From the NCBI RefSeq assembly GCF_000162475.2, contig NZ_KI391971.1, positions 1,507,509-1,571,508 of the forward strand: a stretch of DNA of 64,000 bases. Direction: 5' to 3'. The notes below the pieces were generated by a model. The model did no database searches. It saw only the letters and a list, made by a program, of their open reading frames with translations, and was not told the DNA's origin. Position numbers and translations under genes: made by a program. Shown piece after piece: positions 37,766-45,945 of the stretch; the stretch's first letter is position 1, and each line of letters starts with the position of its first letter. The DNA comes from Granulicatella elegans ATCC 700633 (GTDB lineage Bacteria > Bacillota > Bacilli > Lactobacillales > Aerococcaceae).

Positions 37766-39145
37766 CTATCCAATTAATAATGGTGCTTTCGCATATTTTA
37801 TAAGTGAACCTTGTTTCTTACGATTTGAGAAGCTTAATAATACCGTTAATGGTCCAATTCTTCCGATAAACATTAATGTCATAATAATAATTTGTCCAAG
37901 CATTGATAAGGTTGGTGTTAAATTAGCTGTTACACCTACTGTACACATAGCAGAAATCGTTTCAAATAATGTATATAATAATGGAGCTTGTGGATCTGTG
38001 ATGCTTAACAAGAATACACTACTTAATGTTAATACTGTAAAAATGATAAAAATCATTAATGATTTTCTTGCCATTTCATAAGGAATCGTATGGTGTCTAA
38101 AATTAATCGATTTTTTCTCATAAATTTCTGAACGAATAAATAATAAAACGACTAATACCGTTGTTGTTTTAACACCACCAGCAGTTCCTCCTGGAGAACC
38201 TCCAATAAACATTTGAATACAATAGAGTAGTAAAGTGGATGGATTAGCTTTTGTATAATCAATACTTGCAAATCCTGCTGTTCTCATTGTTACAGTTTGA
38301 AAGAAACTAACTAATAATTTCTGCCCAAAATTTAACTTTCCAATTGTATCAGGATTATGCCACTCTGTAATAAGTGTTAGTAATGTTCCAGCCATTAAAA
38401 TCCCTACTGTTAATAAAATGACTACTTTTGTATGATAGTGTAATCGTTTATAAAACATTTTATGATATTTATTTTGTAAGGAACGACGGTAGCATGAAAT
38501 AGAATTTTTCACATCAAACCATACTGCAAAACCAATTCCACCTAATATAATCAACGCTGAAATAACCAATGATAATAATGGATCCGTTGCATAATCAATT
38601 AAACTATTACTTCCTAAGTTATCAAATCCAGCATTACAAAAAGCTGAAATTGCAAAAAATATCGAAGTAAATATTCCTTTTCCAACTCCCAACATCGGAA
38701 TAAATCGATAAGAAAAAAGAATAGCAGCGATTCCTTCAATCATTAACGTATATTTAAAAATTGTACGTAAGTAATCTTTAAAGTCTTTTGTATCATCTCG
38801 ATTCAAACTATCCTGGAGTGCCAAGCGATCTGTTAAAGATAGTTTCTTTCCTGAATCAAAAAAGAAAAAGGCAATCATACTCATTAAACCAAGTCCACCA
38901 ATTTGCATTAAGAGCATACAAATGATTTGACCAAATGTATTATAAGTAGAAGCGACTGGTTGAGTAAATAAACCCGTAACACAAACCATTGAGACTGTTG
39001 TAAATAAATGATCAAAATACGTGGCCTGTGAAGTCTCTAATTGTGAGATAGGTAAATTTAATAATAAAGAACCCACTAAAATAACAATAGCAAAACTAGC
39101 TGCTATCCTTTTAGGAATGGATTGTTGAAATAAAAAACGAATCAT
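37766..39145 (-). CDS. ktrB: Potassium uptake membrane subunit KtrB/TrkH family
   Basis: The ion-conducting subunit, 459 residues with four M1-P-M2 repeats. The filter glycine of each repeat is visible: VCVTGLFT, FCNAGFDN, MRTAGFAS and MCTVGVTA. It mediates sodium-linked K+ uptake in osmotic adaptation. The gene precedes ktrA and diverges from rlmH, with both promoters in the 135-base gap. Confidence 0.93.
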   Translation of the reverse strand: MIRFLFQQSIPKRIAASFAIVILVGSLLLNLPISQLETSQATYFDHLFTTVSMVCVTGLFTQPVASTYNTFGQIICMLLMQIGGLGLMSMIAFFFFDSGKKLSLTDRLALQDSLNRDDTKDFKDYLRTIFKYTLMIEGIAAILFSYRFIPMLGVGKGIFTSIFFAISAFCNAGFDNLGSNSLIDYATDPLLSLVISALIILGGIGFAVWFDVKNSISCYRRSLQNKYHKMFYKRLHYHTKVVILLTVGILMAGTLLTLITEWHNPDTIGKLNFGQKLLVSFFQTVTMRTAGFASIDYTKANPSTLLLYCIQMFIGGSPGGTAGGVKTTTVLVVLLFIRSEIYEKKSINFRHHTIPYEMARKSLMIFIIFTVLTLSSVFLLSITDPQAPLLYTLFETISAMCTVGVTANLTPTLSMLGQIIIMTLMFIGRIGPLTVLLSFSNRKKQGSLIKYAKAPLLIG

Positions 39146-39280
39146 TTAATTCCTCCATTAATGATAAAAATCTATTCTTGAAAATTATAATGCTTTTCAA
39201 AAAAAAAAGCGATAAAATAAATGAAATTTTATCCAAATGTTTAGTATAATACTAACGTAAACTTTTTAAAGGAGACTTAT

Positions 39281-39760
39281 ATGAATATTACTATTATTAG
39301 TGTTGGGAAATTAAAAGAAAAATATCTGAAACAAGGAATAGATGAATATGCCAAACGATTAGGAAGTTATTGTAAACTACAGCTAATTGAAGTCCCAGAT
39401 GAAAAAGCTCCAGAAAATCTAAGTGAAAAAGAAATGGAACAGGTCAAAGATAAAGAAGGAGAAAAAATTCTTGCTAAAGTAAAAGATTCTGATACCGTTA
39501 TCGCTATGGCAATTGAGGGAGATTTAATTAGTTCAGAACAATTAGCTGAAAAGATTGAAAATTATGGCATAAATGGGAAAAGTTCTATTGTTTTCATTAT
39601 TGGTGGTTCACTTGGATTAAGTGATACAGTAAAAAAACGTGCAAATGCTAAAATTTCATTTGGTAGAATTACTCTTCCTCATCAATTAATGAGACTAGTT
39701 TTAGTAGAACAAATTTATCGCTCTTTCAGAATTACAGCGGGTCATGCCTATCATAAATAA
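39281..39760 (+). CDS. rlmH: 23S rRNA pseudouridine-1915 N3-methyltransferase RlmH
   Basis: A 159-residue SPOUT methyltransferase that modifies helix 69 of 23S rRNA. The trefoil-knot residues are seen in [13 protein letters not shown] and in the C-terminal [22 protein letters not shown] with GHAYHK. Full length. AAAGGAG precedes the ATG. It stands alone and is followed by the candidate small RNA. rlmH near the origin is usual in Gram-positive bacteria. Confidence 0.96.
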   Translation: MNITIISVGKLKEKYLKQGIDEYAKRLGSYCKLQLIEVPDEKAPENLSEKEMEQVKDKEGEKILAKVKDSDTVIAMAIEGDLISSEQLAEKIENYGINGKSSIVFIIGGSLGLSDTVKKRANAKISFGRITLPHQLMRLVLVEQIYRSFRITAGHAYHK

Positions 39761-39785
39761 TTTTTTATAAAATCTATAAATTTAT

Positions 39786-39817
39786 TTCATAATTTCTTCA
39801 TAATCTTCCTCTATACT
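39786..39817 (+). promoter_or_regulatory. Response-regulator-type promoter of a candidate small RNA
   Basis: TTCATAAT occurs twice with 11-bp spacing (39786-39793, 39797-39804), 7 bases upstream of -10 TATACT (39812-39817), with no good -35. Direct repeats of 11-bp period overlapping the -35 are typical of OmpR/PhoB-family activators. Confidence 0.6.
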
Positions 39818-39823
39818 TTAGTC

Positions 39824-39902
39824 ATTCCCAAATAAGAATATTTATCCTCCCAAAATAAATATTTCTAATCCTTTTTTCCACCGATGAAAATCGGTGGTTT
39901 TT
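39824..39902 (+). ncRNA. Candidate regulatory small RNA with CCUCCC loop
   Basis: Predicted transcript of about 80 bases from the promoter above to a strong terminator. Hairpin 1 has the perfect 9-bp stem AATATTTAT/ATAAATATT (39837-39845, 39855-39863) with the 9-base loop CCTCCCAAA, an anti-Shine-Dalgarno sequence. A single-stranded U-rich linker follows, then the terminator CCACCGAT-GAAA-ATCGGTGG and a T run (39878-39902). The design recalls the CiaR-controlled csRNAs of streptococci, though the promoter boxes differ. No open frame of note lies inside. Confidence 0.6.
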
Positions 39903-39940
39903 ATTTATCAAATATTGTGATTATTTTAACAAATAGTGAT

Positions 39941-39970
39941 AAAAAAAGCTGTGGAAAACTTATCCACAGC
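39941..39970 (-). terminator. Terminator of rplI
   Basis: Minus strand: GCTGTGGA/TCCACAGC stem followed by seven T residues. Confidence 0.88.
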
Positions 39971-39989
39971 CCTTTACTCATTCAAAAAT

Positions 39990-40442
39990 TTATTGAGCAA
40001 CAATATTCACAGTTAATGTTGCTTCTACATCATGATGTAATTTTACTGGTACTCTTGCAAATCCTAGAGCACGAATTGGTGCAGCTAATTCAAATTTACG
40101 ACGATCTAATGATACGTTAAATGTTTTATTGAATTCTTCTGCAATTTGTTTTGCTGGAATAGCTCCAAATAAACGACCATCTTCACCGGCTTTTGCTTTA
40201 ATCGTTACAACTGTTTCTTCTTTTTCTAAGAATTCTTTTAATTCTTTTGCTTTTGCTAATAATTCAGCGTTATGTTTTTCTTCAGCTTTCTTTTGACCTG
40301 CTAAAGTTGATAAGCTCGCAGTTGTAGCTTCTTTTGCTAAACCATTTTTAATAAGGAAATTTTGTGCATAGCCATCTGCTACGTTTTTTACATCTCCTTT
40401 TTTTCCTTTACCTTTAACATCTTGTAGAAAAATAACTTTCAT
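39990..40442 (-). CDS. rplI: Ribosomal protein bL9
   Basis: A 150-residue large-subunit protein with the standard N-terminal [21 protein letters not shown], the long connecting helix (about 45-75) and the C-terminal globular domain with [15 protein letters not shown]. It follows gdpP by 12 bases and probably shares its transcript, as in Bacillus and Enterococcus. A terminator follows. Confidence 0.98.
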   Translation of the reverse strand: MKVIFLQDVKGKGKKGDVKNVADGYAQNFLIKNGLAKEATTASLSTLAGQKKAEEKHNAELLAKAKELKEFLEKEETVVTIKAKAGEDGRLFGAIPAKQIAEEFNKTFNVSLDRRKFELAAPIRALGFARVPVKLHHDVEATLTVNIVAQ

Positions 40443-40454
40443 TTTTCTTACCTC

Positions 40455-42488
40455 CTATAAATCTATATCATTTCCTAATTCAGAAATCACTTCTTTTAAT
40501 TGAATAACAGCCTCTGCAATCGTAGTATCACTTAATTGAGTAGCTGCATTTGAGAGGTGTCCACCACCACCCATTTTTTCCATTACACGTTGTACATTTT
40601 TATTTCCTAAACTTCGACCACTAATACCAATACGTCCATCTTCACGTTTTGTAACAACAAATGAAGCATCAATATTTTCCATTGAAAGCATCATATCTGC
40701 TGTTTGTGCAGCCACCACTGTTGGATAAGGAGTATCTTCTTCTCCTTGTACAATACCAATATTATTTTCTAATAAAATTAATGAATTTAATAAATGACTT
40801 CTTAATAAATAAGTTTCAACATTTTCTTTCAATAATCTTTGAATTAATATTGTATCGGCCCCAACTGATTTTAAATAACTTGCTGCATCAAAGGTTCTAG
40901 ATCCTGTTCTTAAAGTAAAGTTCCTTGTATCTACAATAATACCACCTAACATGGCAGTTGCTTCAATTGGTTGAATACTTTCTACATTATCATTTTGATA
41001 TTCAAATAATTCTGTAATCAATTCACCAGTTGAAGAAGCATATGGTTCAATATAAACTAATACTGGATTTTTAGGAAAATCTTGGCTTCTTCTATGATGA
41101 TCAATGACAACAATTTTATTTGCTTGCTCTAATACCTCAGGAGCAGCAGCAATTACTGGGCGACTAACATCCACCAATATGACTAATGTATTTGACGTTA
41201 GTTTTTCTAAAGCTTCTTCAGGAGAAATAATATCATCTCTTAAATCTTCTTTTTCTTGAATCACATCCATCAATTTATGGATATCATGTGAATATTGATT
41301 TTCATTCGTCACAATCCAAGCTTTTTTATGATTCATATTTGCAATTCTTCGAATTCCTAAACAAGCTCCAATTGCATCCATATCTGGGAACTGATGTCCC
41401 ATTACAATAATTTCAGATGCCTCTTCCATTAAATCTTTTAATGCTTGAGAAACCATTCTAGCTCTGACTCTTGTACGTTTTTCCATTGGATTAGATTTTC
41501 CACCATAGAAACGAGCATCTTCATTTTGAGAACGAACTACTACTTGATCACCACCACGTCCTAAAGCTAAATCTAAGTTAGCTTGAGCATACGAAGCAAT
41601 TTCTGGATATTTTACATCATTATTATTTTTATCAGCATAAGAGAATCCCATACTAACTGTTAATGGAAAGTTTTGTTTTGCTGTAGTTTCACGAATCTTA
41701 TCCATAATATCAAATTTTTCTTTTTCCAAAGTTTCTAATGATTTACGATTTAAAAATGCAATAAATCGATCCTCGTCCACTCTTTTCATAAAGATATTAT
41801 GATTGATAGCCCAACTAGATAATTGATTCGTTACGAAATTGTTTAAATTTGATTTTCTTCTATCATTTAATGACTGGGAAACTTCTGAAAAATTATCTAA
41901 AAATATTTGTCCAAATACAATTTGTTCTTCATGATATTTTTCCTCAATACTTGCATATTCTGTAATATCAGTTAAGTAAATCATTCGAATATCTGGATGT
42001 ACGATTACTTGGTATTTTTTATCTATATGAGTAAAAATATCATTTTCTTTTTGATTTTGAATTTGTCTTTTTACTTGATAATATAATCGTTCATTTAATT
42101 CCTTTAATGGAATCCCGATAACATCCTGTCTCTGGAGTTTTTTCTGAAGATAAGGATTTATCCATGTAATATTTTCATTCATATCATATAAAATCATACC
42201 TATTGGCATTTTTAAATAGGCATCTTGCTCACCTTTACGTATTTTGTAAGCTAAATCAATTGTATATTGATTTATTTGTTTACTGATATGCTGAACAGAA
42301 AAATACACTAATATGGCAAATAAACATAACCAAAATAGAAATATTAATCCTAACCATATATGAGTCACAAAACTCATGATACATAGAATAGTTAAAAGGA
42401 TTATAAAGGATCCTCCATAATATTTCACAGAAGGAATTTTTAGATAAGATGGAAGCTTTTCATACCATTCTTTAAAATGATTCAACAT
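40455..42488 (-). CDS. gdpP: Cyclic-di-AMP phosphodiesterase GdpP (YybT)
   Basis: Hydrolyses c-di-AMP to pApA. The 677-residue membrane protein has two N-terminal helices (about 15-60), a haem-binding PAS domain (about 85-150), a degenerate GGDEF domain (about 175-310) and a DHH/DHHA1 phosphodiesterase domain with MGHQFPDMDAIGA near residue 363 and VIDHHRRS near 440. Loss of GdpP raises c-di-AMP and beta-lactam tolerance in relatives (family knowledge). The frame is intact. It precedes rplI. Confidence 0.96.
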   Translation of the reverse strand: MLNHFKEWYEKLPSYLKIPSVKYYGGSFIILLTILCIMSFVTHIWLGLIFLFWLCLFAILVYFSVQHISKQINQYTIDLAYKIRKGEQDAYLKMPIGMILYDMNENITWINPYLQKKLQRQDVIGIPLKELNERLYYQVKRQIQNQKENDIFTHIDKKYQVIVHPDIRMIYLTDITEYASIEEKYHEEQIVFGQIFLDNFSEVSQSLNDRRKSNLNNFVTNQLSSWAINHNIFMKRVDEDRFIAFLNRKSLETLEKEKFDIMDKIRETTAKQNFPLTVSMGFSYADKNNNDVKYPEIASYAQANLDLALGRGGDQVVVRSQNEDARFYGGKSNPMEKRTRVRARMVSQALKDLMEEASEIIVMGHQFPDMDAIGACLGIRRIANMNHKKAWIVTNENQYSHDIHKLMDVIQEKEDLRDDIISPEEALEKLTSNTLVILVDVSRPVIAAAPEVLEQANKIVVIDHHRRSQDFPKNPVLVYIEPYASSTGELITELFEYQNDNVESIQPIEATAMLGGIIVDTRNFTLRTGSRTFDAASYLKSVGADTILIQRLLKENVETYLLRSHLLNSLILLENNIGIVQGEEDTPYPTVVAAQTADMMLSMENIDASFVVTKREDGRIGISGRSLGNKNVQRVMEKMGGGGHLSNAATQLSDTTIAEAVIQLKEVISELGNDIDL

Positions 42489-42560
42489 ATGTTTATCACC
42501 ATCTTTCTATAACTATTTTAACATATTTTAAAGCTAAGGAATACCCTTCATGCTTTTTCA

Positions 42561-42582
42561 AAATGTTTCACGTGAAACATTT
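42561..42582. other. parS chromosome-partition site 1
   Basis: TGTTTCACGTGAAACA, the exact ParB (Spo0J) recognition sequence, at 42564-42579 within a 22-bp perfect palindrome. It lies between gdpP and rpsR, about 16.5 kb from oriC. Confidence 0.93.
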
Positions 42583-42607
42583 ACTCGGACATCAGAGGGA
42601 AACTTCT

Positions 42608-42627
42608 AATGTTTCACGTGAAACATT
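42608..42627. other. parS chromosome-partition site 2
   Basis: A second exact TGTTTCACGTGAAACA at 42610-42625 within a 20-bp palindrome, 46 bases from the first. Between them is unique sequence. Confidence 0.93.
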
Positions 42628-42637
42628 TTGATAGAAA

Positions 42638-42661
42638 AAAGGACTGGAAATCCAGTCCTTT
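42638..42661 (-). terminator. Terminator of the rpsF-ssb-rpsR operon
   Basis: AAAGGACTGGA/TCCAGTCCTTT stem with T run on the minus strand, 8 bases after the rpsR stop. Confidence 0.9.
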
Positions 42662-42668
42662 GTCTTTA

Positions 42669-42911
42669 TTAGTCTACTGTTGTGAATGGTAATAATCCCA
42701 TAATACGAGCACGTTTAATAGCAACTGTTAAAAGACGTTGATATTTAGCACAAGTACCTGTTACACGACGTGGTAAGATTTTACCTTTTTCAGAAATGTA
42801 GCGTTTTAATAATTCTACATCTTTGTAATCGATATATGTAATGTGGTTTGCAGTGAAGTAGCAAACTTTTTTACGACGACGAGCGCCGCCACCTCTACGT
42901 TGTTGAGCCAT
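42669..42911 (-). CDS. rpsR: Ribosomal protein bS18
   Basis: An 80-residue small-subunit protein: basic N-terminus [19 protein letters not shown], then [20 protein letters not shown] and the [21 protein letters not shown] core. ATG 42911 has AAAAGGAGG upstream; an earlier in-frame ATG would overlap ssb and lacks a site. In the ribosome it pairs with S6, encoded two genes upstream. The operon ends with a terminator and the parS pair. Confidence 0.98.
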   Translation of the reverse strand: MAQQRRGGGARRRKKVCYFTANHITYIDYKDVELLKRYISEKGKILPRRVTGTCAKYQRLLTVAIKRARIMGLLPFTTVD

Positions 42912-42930
42912 TACGGTATCCTCCTTTTGA

Positions 42931-43434
42931 TTAGAATGGTAAATCATCGTCAGAAATATTAATTGCTTCTCCATTCGCTAAGAATGGGTCTGCTGGAACA
43001 TTTCCAAATGATGATGTAGGAGCACTTGGTGAGTTAAAACCACCTTGTGATTGATACTGATTTTGTTGTGAATAACCATTATAAGAATCATTTACTGGAC
43101 GTTGTTCAGTAACATTTTTTGACTCTAAGAATGAAAAATTATCAACGACTACTTCAGTTACATAAACTTTTTGTCCTTGTTGATTTTCATAGCTTCTAGT
43201 TTCAATATGTCCTTCAACTCCAATTAAAGAACCTTTACGAGTAAACTTCGCTAAATTTTCAGCTGATTTTCTCCAAACTCTACAGTTAATAAAGTCTGTT
43301 TCTCGAGTTCCTTGTTGATTTGTATAACGACGCTCACATGCAATTGAAAAAGTTCCAACTGCTACTCCATTTGGAGTATATTTTAAGTCTACTGGTCGAG
43401 TTAAACGACCTACTAACACAACATTATTGATCAT
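42931..43434 (-). CDS. ssb: Single-stranded DNA-binding protein
   Basis: A 167-residue SSB with an OB-fold (1-110; [41 protein letters not shown]), a Gln/Asn/Ser/Gly-rich linker and the acidic interaction tip DDDLPF. ATG 43434 follows GAAAGGAG; a frame-internal upstream ATG was rejected for lack of a site. The gene sits between rpsF and rpsR as in most Firmicutes. Confidence 0.98.
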   Translation of the reverse strand: MINNVVLVGRLTRPVDLKYTPNGVAVGTFSIACERRYTNQQGTRETDFINCRVWRKSAENLAKFTRKGSLIGVEGHIETRSYENQQGQKVYVTEVVVDNFSFLESKNVTEQRPVNDSYNGYSQQNQYQSQGGFNSPSAPTSSFGNVPADPFLANGEAINISDDDLPF

Positions 43435-43470
43435 AGTATCTGCTCCTTTCAAGACTTGTTTTACTTAATA

Positions 43471-43776
43471 TTAAGCAAATGCTTCTACTTTAACAACCAT
43501 ATGACGTAAGATGTCATTGCTGATTTTAGCTAAACGGTCGAATTCGTCAATTGCTTTTGCATCTTCAGCAGTGATATTCACTAAATGATAGATACCTTCG
43601 TGGAAATCTTTAATTTCGTATGCAAAACGACGTTTCGCCCAGTCTTTAGATTCAACAACAACAGCGCCATTGTCTGCTAATACGGCATCAAATCTTGCAA
43701 CCAATTCAGCTTTAGCAGCTTCATCGATGTTTGGACGGATGATGTATAAAATCTCGTATTTTGATGTTTGACTCAT
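43471..43776 (-). CDS. rpsF: Ribosomal protein bS6
   Basis: A 101-residue small-subunit protein with [13 protein letters not shown] at the start, [23 protein letters not shown] in the middle and [12 protein letters not shown] at the end. AAGGAGGTG precedes the ATG. It heads rpsF-ssb-rpsR. An S6:S18-binding leader is known in many bacteria; the 80-base leader here has one AT-rich hairpin but I could not recognise that motif with confidence. Confidence 0.98.
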   Translation of the reverse strand: MSQTSKYEILYIIRPNIDEAAKAELVARFDAVLADNGAVVVESKDWAKRRFAYEIKDFHEGIYHLVNITAEDAKAIDEFDRLAKISNDILRHMVVKVEAFA

Positions 43777-43858
43777 TGACTGTCACCTCCTTATGGACTT
43801 TTGGCCTATTCTTTTGAACAAGCAAGGAGAGTATTAATACTAATACTCACGTTCCATT

Positions 43859-43887
43859 ATTATAGCAGAGAAATTGCATTCTGACAA
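43859..43887 (-). promoter_or_regulatory. rpsF operon promoter
   Basis: Minus strand: -35 TTGTCA (43882-43887), 17-base spacer, -10 TATAAT (43859-43864). Confidence 0.8.
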
Positions 43888-43916
43888 CGATTTTGTATTA
43901 ATTTTTATATAAAAAA

Positions 43917-43942
43917 CAGTATGCAGAAAATCCACATACTGT
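43917..43942 (-). terminator. Terminator of the MetE-like operon
   Basis: ACAGTATG/CATACTGT stem followed by six T residues on the minus strand, 7 bases after the stop of the second MetE-like gene. Confidence 0.88.
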
Positions 43943-43949
43943 TCAATAT

Positions 43950-45089
43950 TTATTTCCAAACTTCACGAACAATTTGATCAATTAGTTTTAATTTATCCCA
44001 TTGTGCTTCAATCGTTAAAATATTTCCTTCTTCTGTTGAAGAAAATCCACATTGAGGACTTAGACATAATTGTTCAAGAGGAACATATTGACTTGCTTCA
44101 TTAATACGAGCAATCACTTCATCTTTATCTTCTAAGTCACCAGATTTAGAAGTAATTAATCCAAGTACCACTTTTTGGTCTTTAATATAACGAAGTGGAG
44201 TAAAGTCTCCAGCACGGTCACTATCATATTCTAAGAAGAATCCATCTACACGGCAATGACCGAATAAAGTCTTAGCAACTGGTTCATAACCACCACTAGA
44301 GAACCATGTTGAACGGAAGTTTCCACGGCAAATATGCATGTTTACTACTAAATCTTCTGGTTTCCATTCAATTACACGGTTTAACACGTCTACATAATCA
44401 CGAGCAATTTGTTCTAAATCAAATCCACGTGCTTCATAGGCTTCACGTTTATCTAAAGCACAGAATTCTCCCCAACTTGTATCATCTAATTGAATATTAC
44501 GGCATCCTAAGTCATAGAAACATTGTAGAGCTTTACGATAGGCTGCCACAACATCATCATAAAATAATGCTTCATTATCTTTGTAACGATCAATTGGGAT
44601 ATAGTTTTTCTCACGTACTTGTGTAATTAAATGCAACATACTTGGTGAAGGAATTGTTAATTTAACTGGTGTGTCTCCTGCATGTTCTTTTAAGAATTTA
44701 AAATGTTTTACGAATGGATGGTTTTCAGAAAAATCAATTTTGCCAACAATGCGTAAAGTTTTTGGTTTTACATCTTTATCTTTAAACTGAACAGAGAAAT
44801 GTTCTACTTCTACTAGTTCCACTCCATCTAAGTGTTCTAAAAAGTCTAAGTGCCAGAAAGCACGACGAAATTCTCCATCTGTAATGGATTGAAGTCCAAG
44901 TTCTTTTTCTTTTTCAACTAAGGCAATGATTTCTTCGTTTTCTACACGTTCTAGTTCTTCAGCAGTAATTTCTCCAGCACTAAATTTTGCACGAGCTTCT
45001 TTTAATCGTTCTGGACGTAAGAAACTTCCTACGTGATCTAAGCGGAAAGGCGCTTTTTGACAACAATTACAATTTTCATGATTTGACAT
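43950..45089 (-). CDS. Short MetE-like methyltransferase (YxjG/YxjH family), copy 2
   Basis: A 379-residue protein homologous to the C-terminal catalytic barrel of cobalamin-independent methionine synthase. It lacks the N-terminal MetE half. Zinc-site residues are visible in VNMHICRGN and CLSPQCGFSSTEEGN. The start FRLDHVGSFLRPERLKEAR and DGEFRRAFWHLDFLEHL are typical of YxjG/YxjH. A cysteine-rich prefix (ENCNCCQK) precedes the conserved part. It is a paralogue of copy 1 and last of a three-gene operon under methionine-type control. The methyl donor is not known for this family. Confidence 0.88.
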   Translation of the reverse strand: MSNHENCNCCQKAPFRLDHVGSFLRPERLKEARAKFSAGEITAEELERVENEEIIALVEKEKELGLQSITDGEFRRAFWHLDFLEHLDGVELVEVEHFSVQFKDKDVKPKTLRIVGKIDFSENHPFVKHFKFLKEHAGDTPVKLTIPSPSMLHLITQVREKNYIPIDRYKDNEALFYDDVVAAYRKALQCFYDLGCRNIQLDDTSWGEFCALDKREAYEARGFDLEQIARDYVDVLNRVIEWKPEDLVVNMHICRGNFRSTWFSSGGYEPVAKTLFGHCRVDGFFLEYDSDRAGDFTPLRYIKDQKVVLGLITSKSGDLEDKDEVIARINEASQYVPLEQLCLSPQCGFSSTEEGNILTIEAQWDKLKLIDQIVREVWK

Positions 45090-45107
45090 ATTTATTCCTC
45101 TTTTCTT

Positions 45108-45860
45108 TTATTCAGCTTCTGGTAAATAAGCAATTGCACGCACAGGTGAACCTGGTGTACGTTTCCAGTTTGGATAAGATATTGAAATGACCGCACCTAC
45201 TGCAGGAAGTTGATCAAGATTTGCTAATACTTCTACTTGATAAATGTTTTGACTTAGTAAATAATACTCATTTGTTAACCCATGTGCTGCTGCATGAACT
45301 CCAGAATCTGTATCTAATGTTTCATGTCCTACTGCTTTTACATGACGTTCATGAATTAAAAATTCTAGTGCTTCTTTACTCCAACCTGGTGTTTGTTGAA
45401 CGCCATTTTCATCAAGATTACGAACATCATTTTGACTTGGCCAACGATGTGACCAATCACTACGAAAGGCAACAAACGCACCTGATTCAATCTGACCATA
45501 TTCTTCTTCAAATGCTACTACATCTTCTTTTGTTAATTCATAATTTGGATTTTCAGCTACTTCTTTTGAACGATTAATCACGTACAAAGGTAACAATAAA
45601 TCTTTTAACTCTAATTCATCAAGGAATCGTCCACCTTCAACAAAATGGCAAGGTGGATCAATATGTGTTCCGTATTGAGTCACTACTGATAATTGTTGTA
45701 CATGAAAACCATCTTTTAAGGTAAATAAATCTTTTTGTTCTAATGCTGGCAAAGCAGGAAAATGAGGGCTATTAGCATCAATTTGATGGCTTAAATTCAC
45801 CCATTTTGCTTGTTTTAACGTTTTAAATGCTTGTGTTAATTGTTGTTGAAATGTTGTCAT
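45108..45860 (-). CDS. Cyclase-family metal hydrolase (kynurenine formamidase-like)
   Basis: A 250-residue member of the cyclase family (PF04199), with NLSHQIDANSPHFP at the start, the metal motif YGTHIDPPCHF (HxGTHxDxPxH form, starting without the first His) near residue 63, FRSDWSHRW and VGHETLDTDSG. Relatives hydrolyse N-formylkynurenine or other amides and lactones. It lies between two MetE paralogues with gaps of about 85 and 18 bases, so a role linked to methionine or its degradation products is inferred; no tryptophan-breakdown genes are near. The true substrate is unknown. Confidence 0.85.
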   Translation of the reverse strand: MTTFQQQLTQAFKTLKQAKWVNLSHQIDANSPHFPALPALEQKDLFTLKDGFHVQQLSVVTQYGTHIDPPCHFVEGGRFLDELELKDLLLPLYVINRSKEVAENPNYELTKEDVVAFEEEYGQIESGAFVAFRSDWSHRWPSQNDVRNLDENGVQQTPGWSKEALEFLIHERHVKAVGHETLDTDSGVHAAAHGLTNEYYLLSQNIYQVEVLANLDQLPAVGAVISISYPNWKRTPGSPVRAIAYLPEAE

Positions 45861-45876
45861 TATGACACTTCCTTTC

Positions 45877-45920
45877 TAAAAAAATGGAAGGCTATGGATT
45901 AACATAAATCTCCCATAGCC
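45877..45920 (-). terminator. Hairpin attenuator between MetE-like copy 1 and the cyclase gene
   Basis: Minus strand: GGCTATGG/CCATAGCC stem, then TTCCATTTTTTT. It is followed after 17 bases by the cyclase start, leaving no space for a promoter, so it probably lowers but does not stop downstream transcription. Confidence 0.6.
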
Positions 45921-45945
45921 CTTTGTTTGCTTTATAATACTAAGT

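Noticed and set aside
39811..39822. TATACTTTAGTCAT at the small-RNA -10, similar to the exporter operator
   Set aside because: Ten of twelve bases match TGACTTTAGTCA, but it overlaps the -10 and start site and lacks the 24-base geometry, so I do not count it in the regulon.
39960..39968. Exact DnaA box TTATCCACA downstream of rplI
   Set aside because: It is the right arm of the rplI terminator hairpin, isolated and far from oriC; most likely chance.
43777..43860. S6:S18-binding leader motif before rpsF
   Set aside because: Expected from other bacteria, but the characteristic bulged CCG element was not recognisable by eye.
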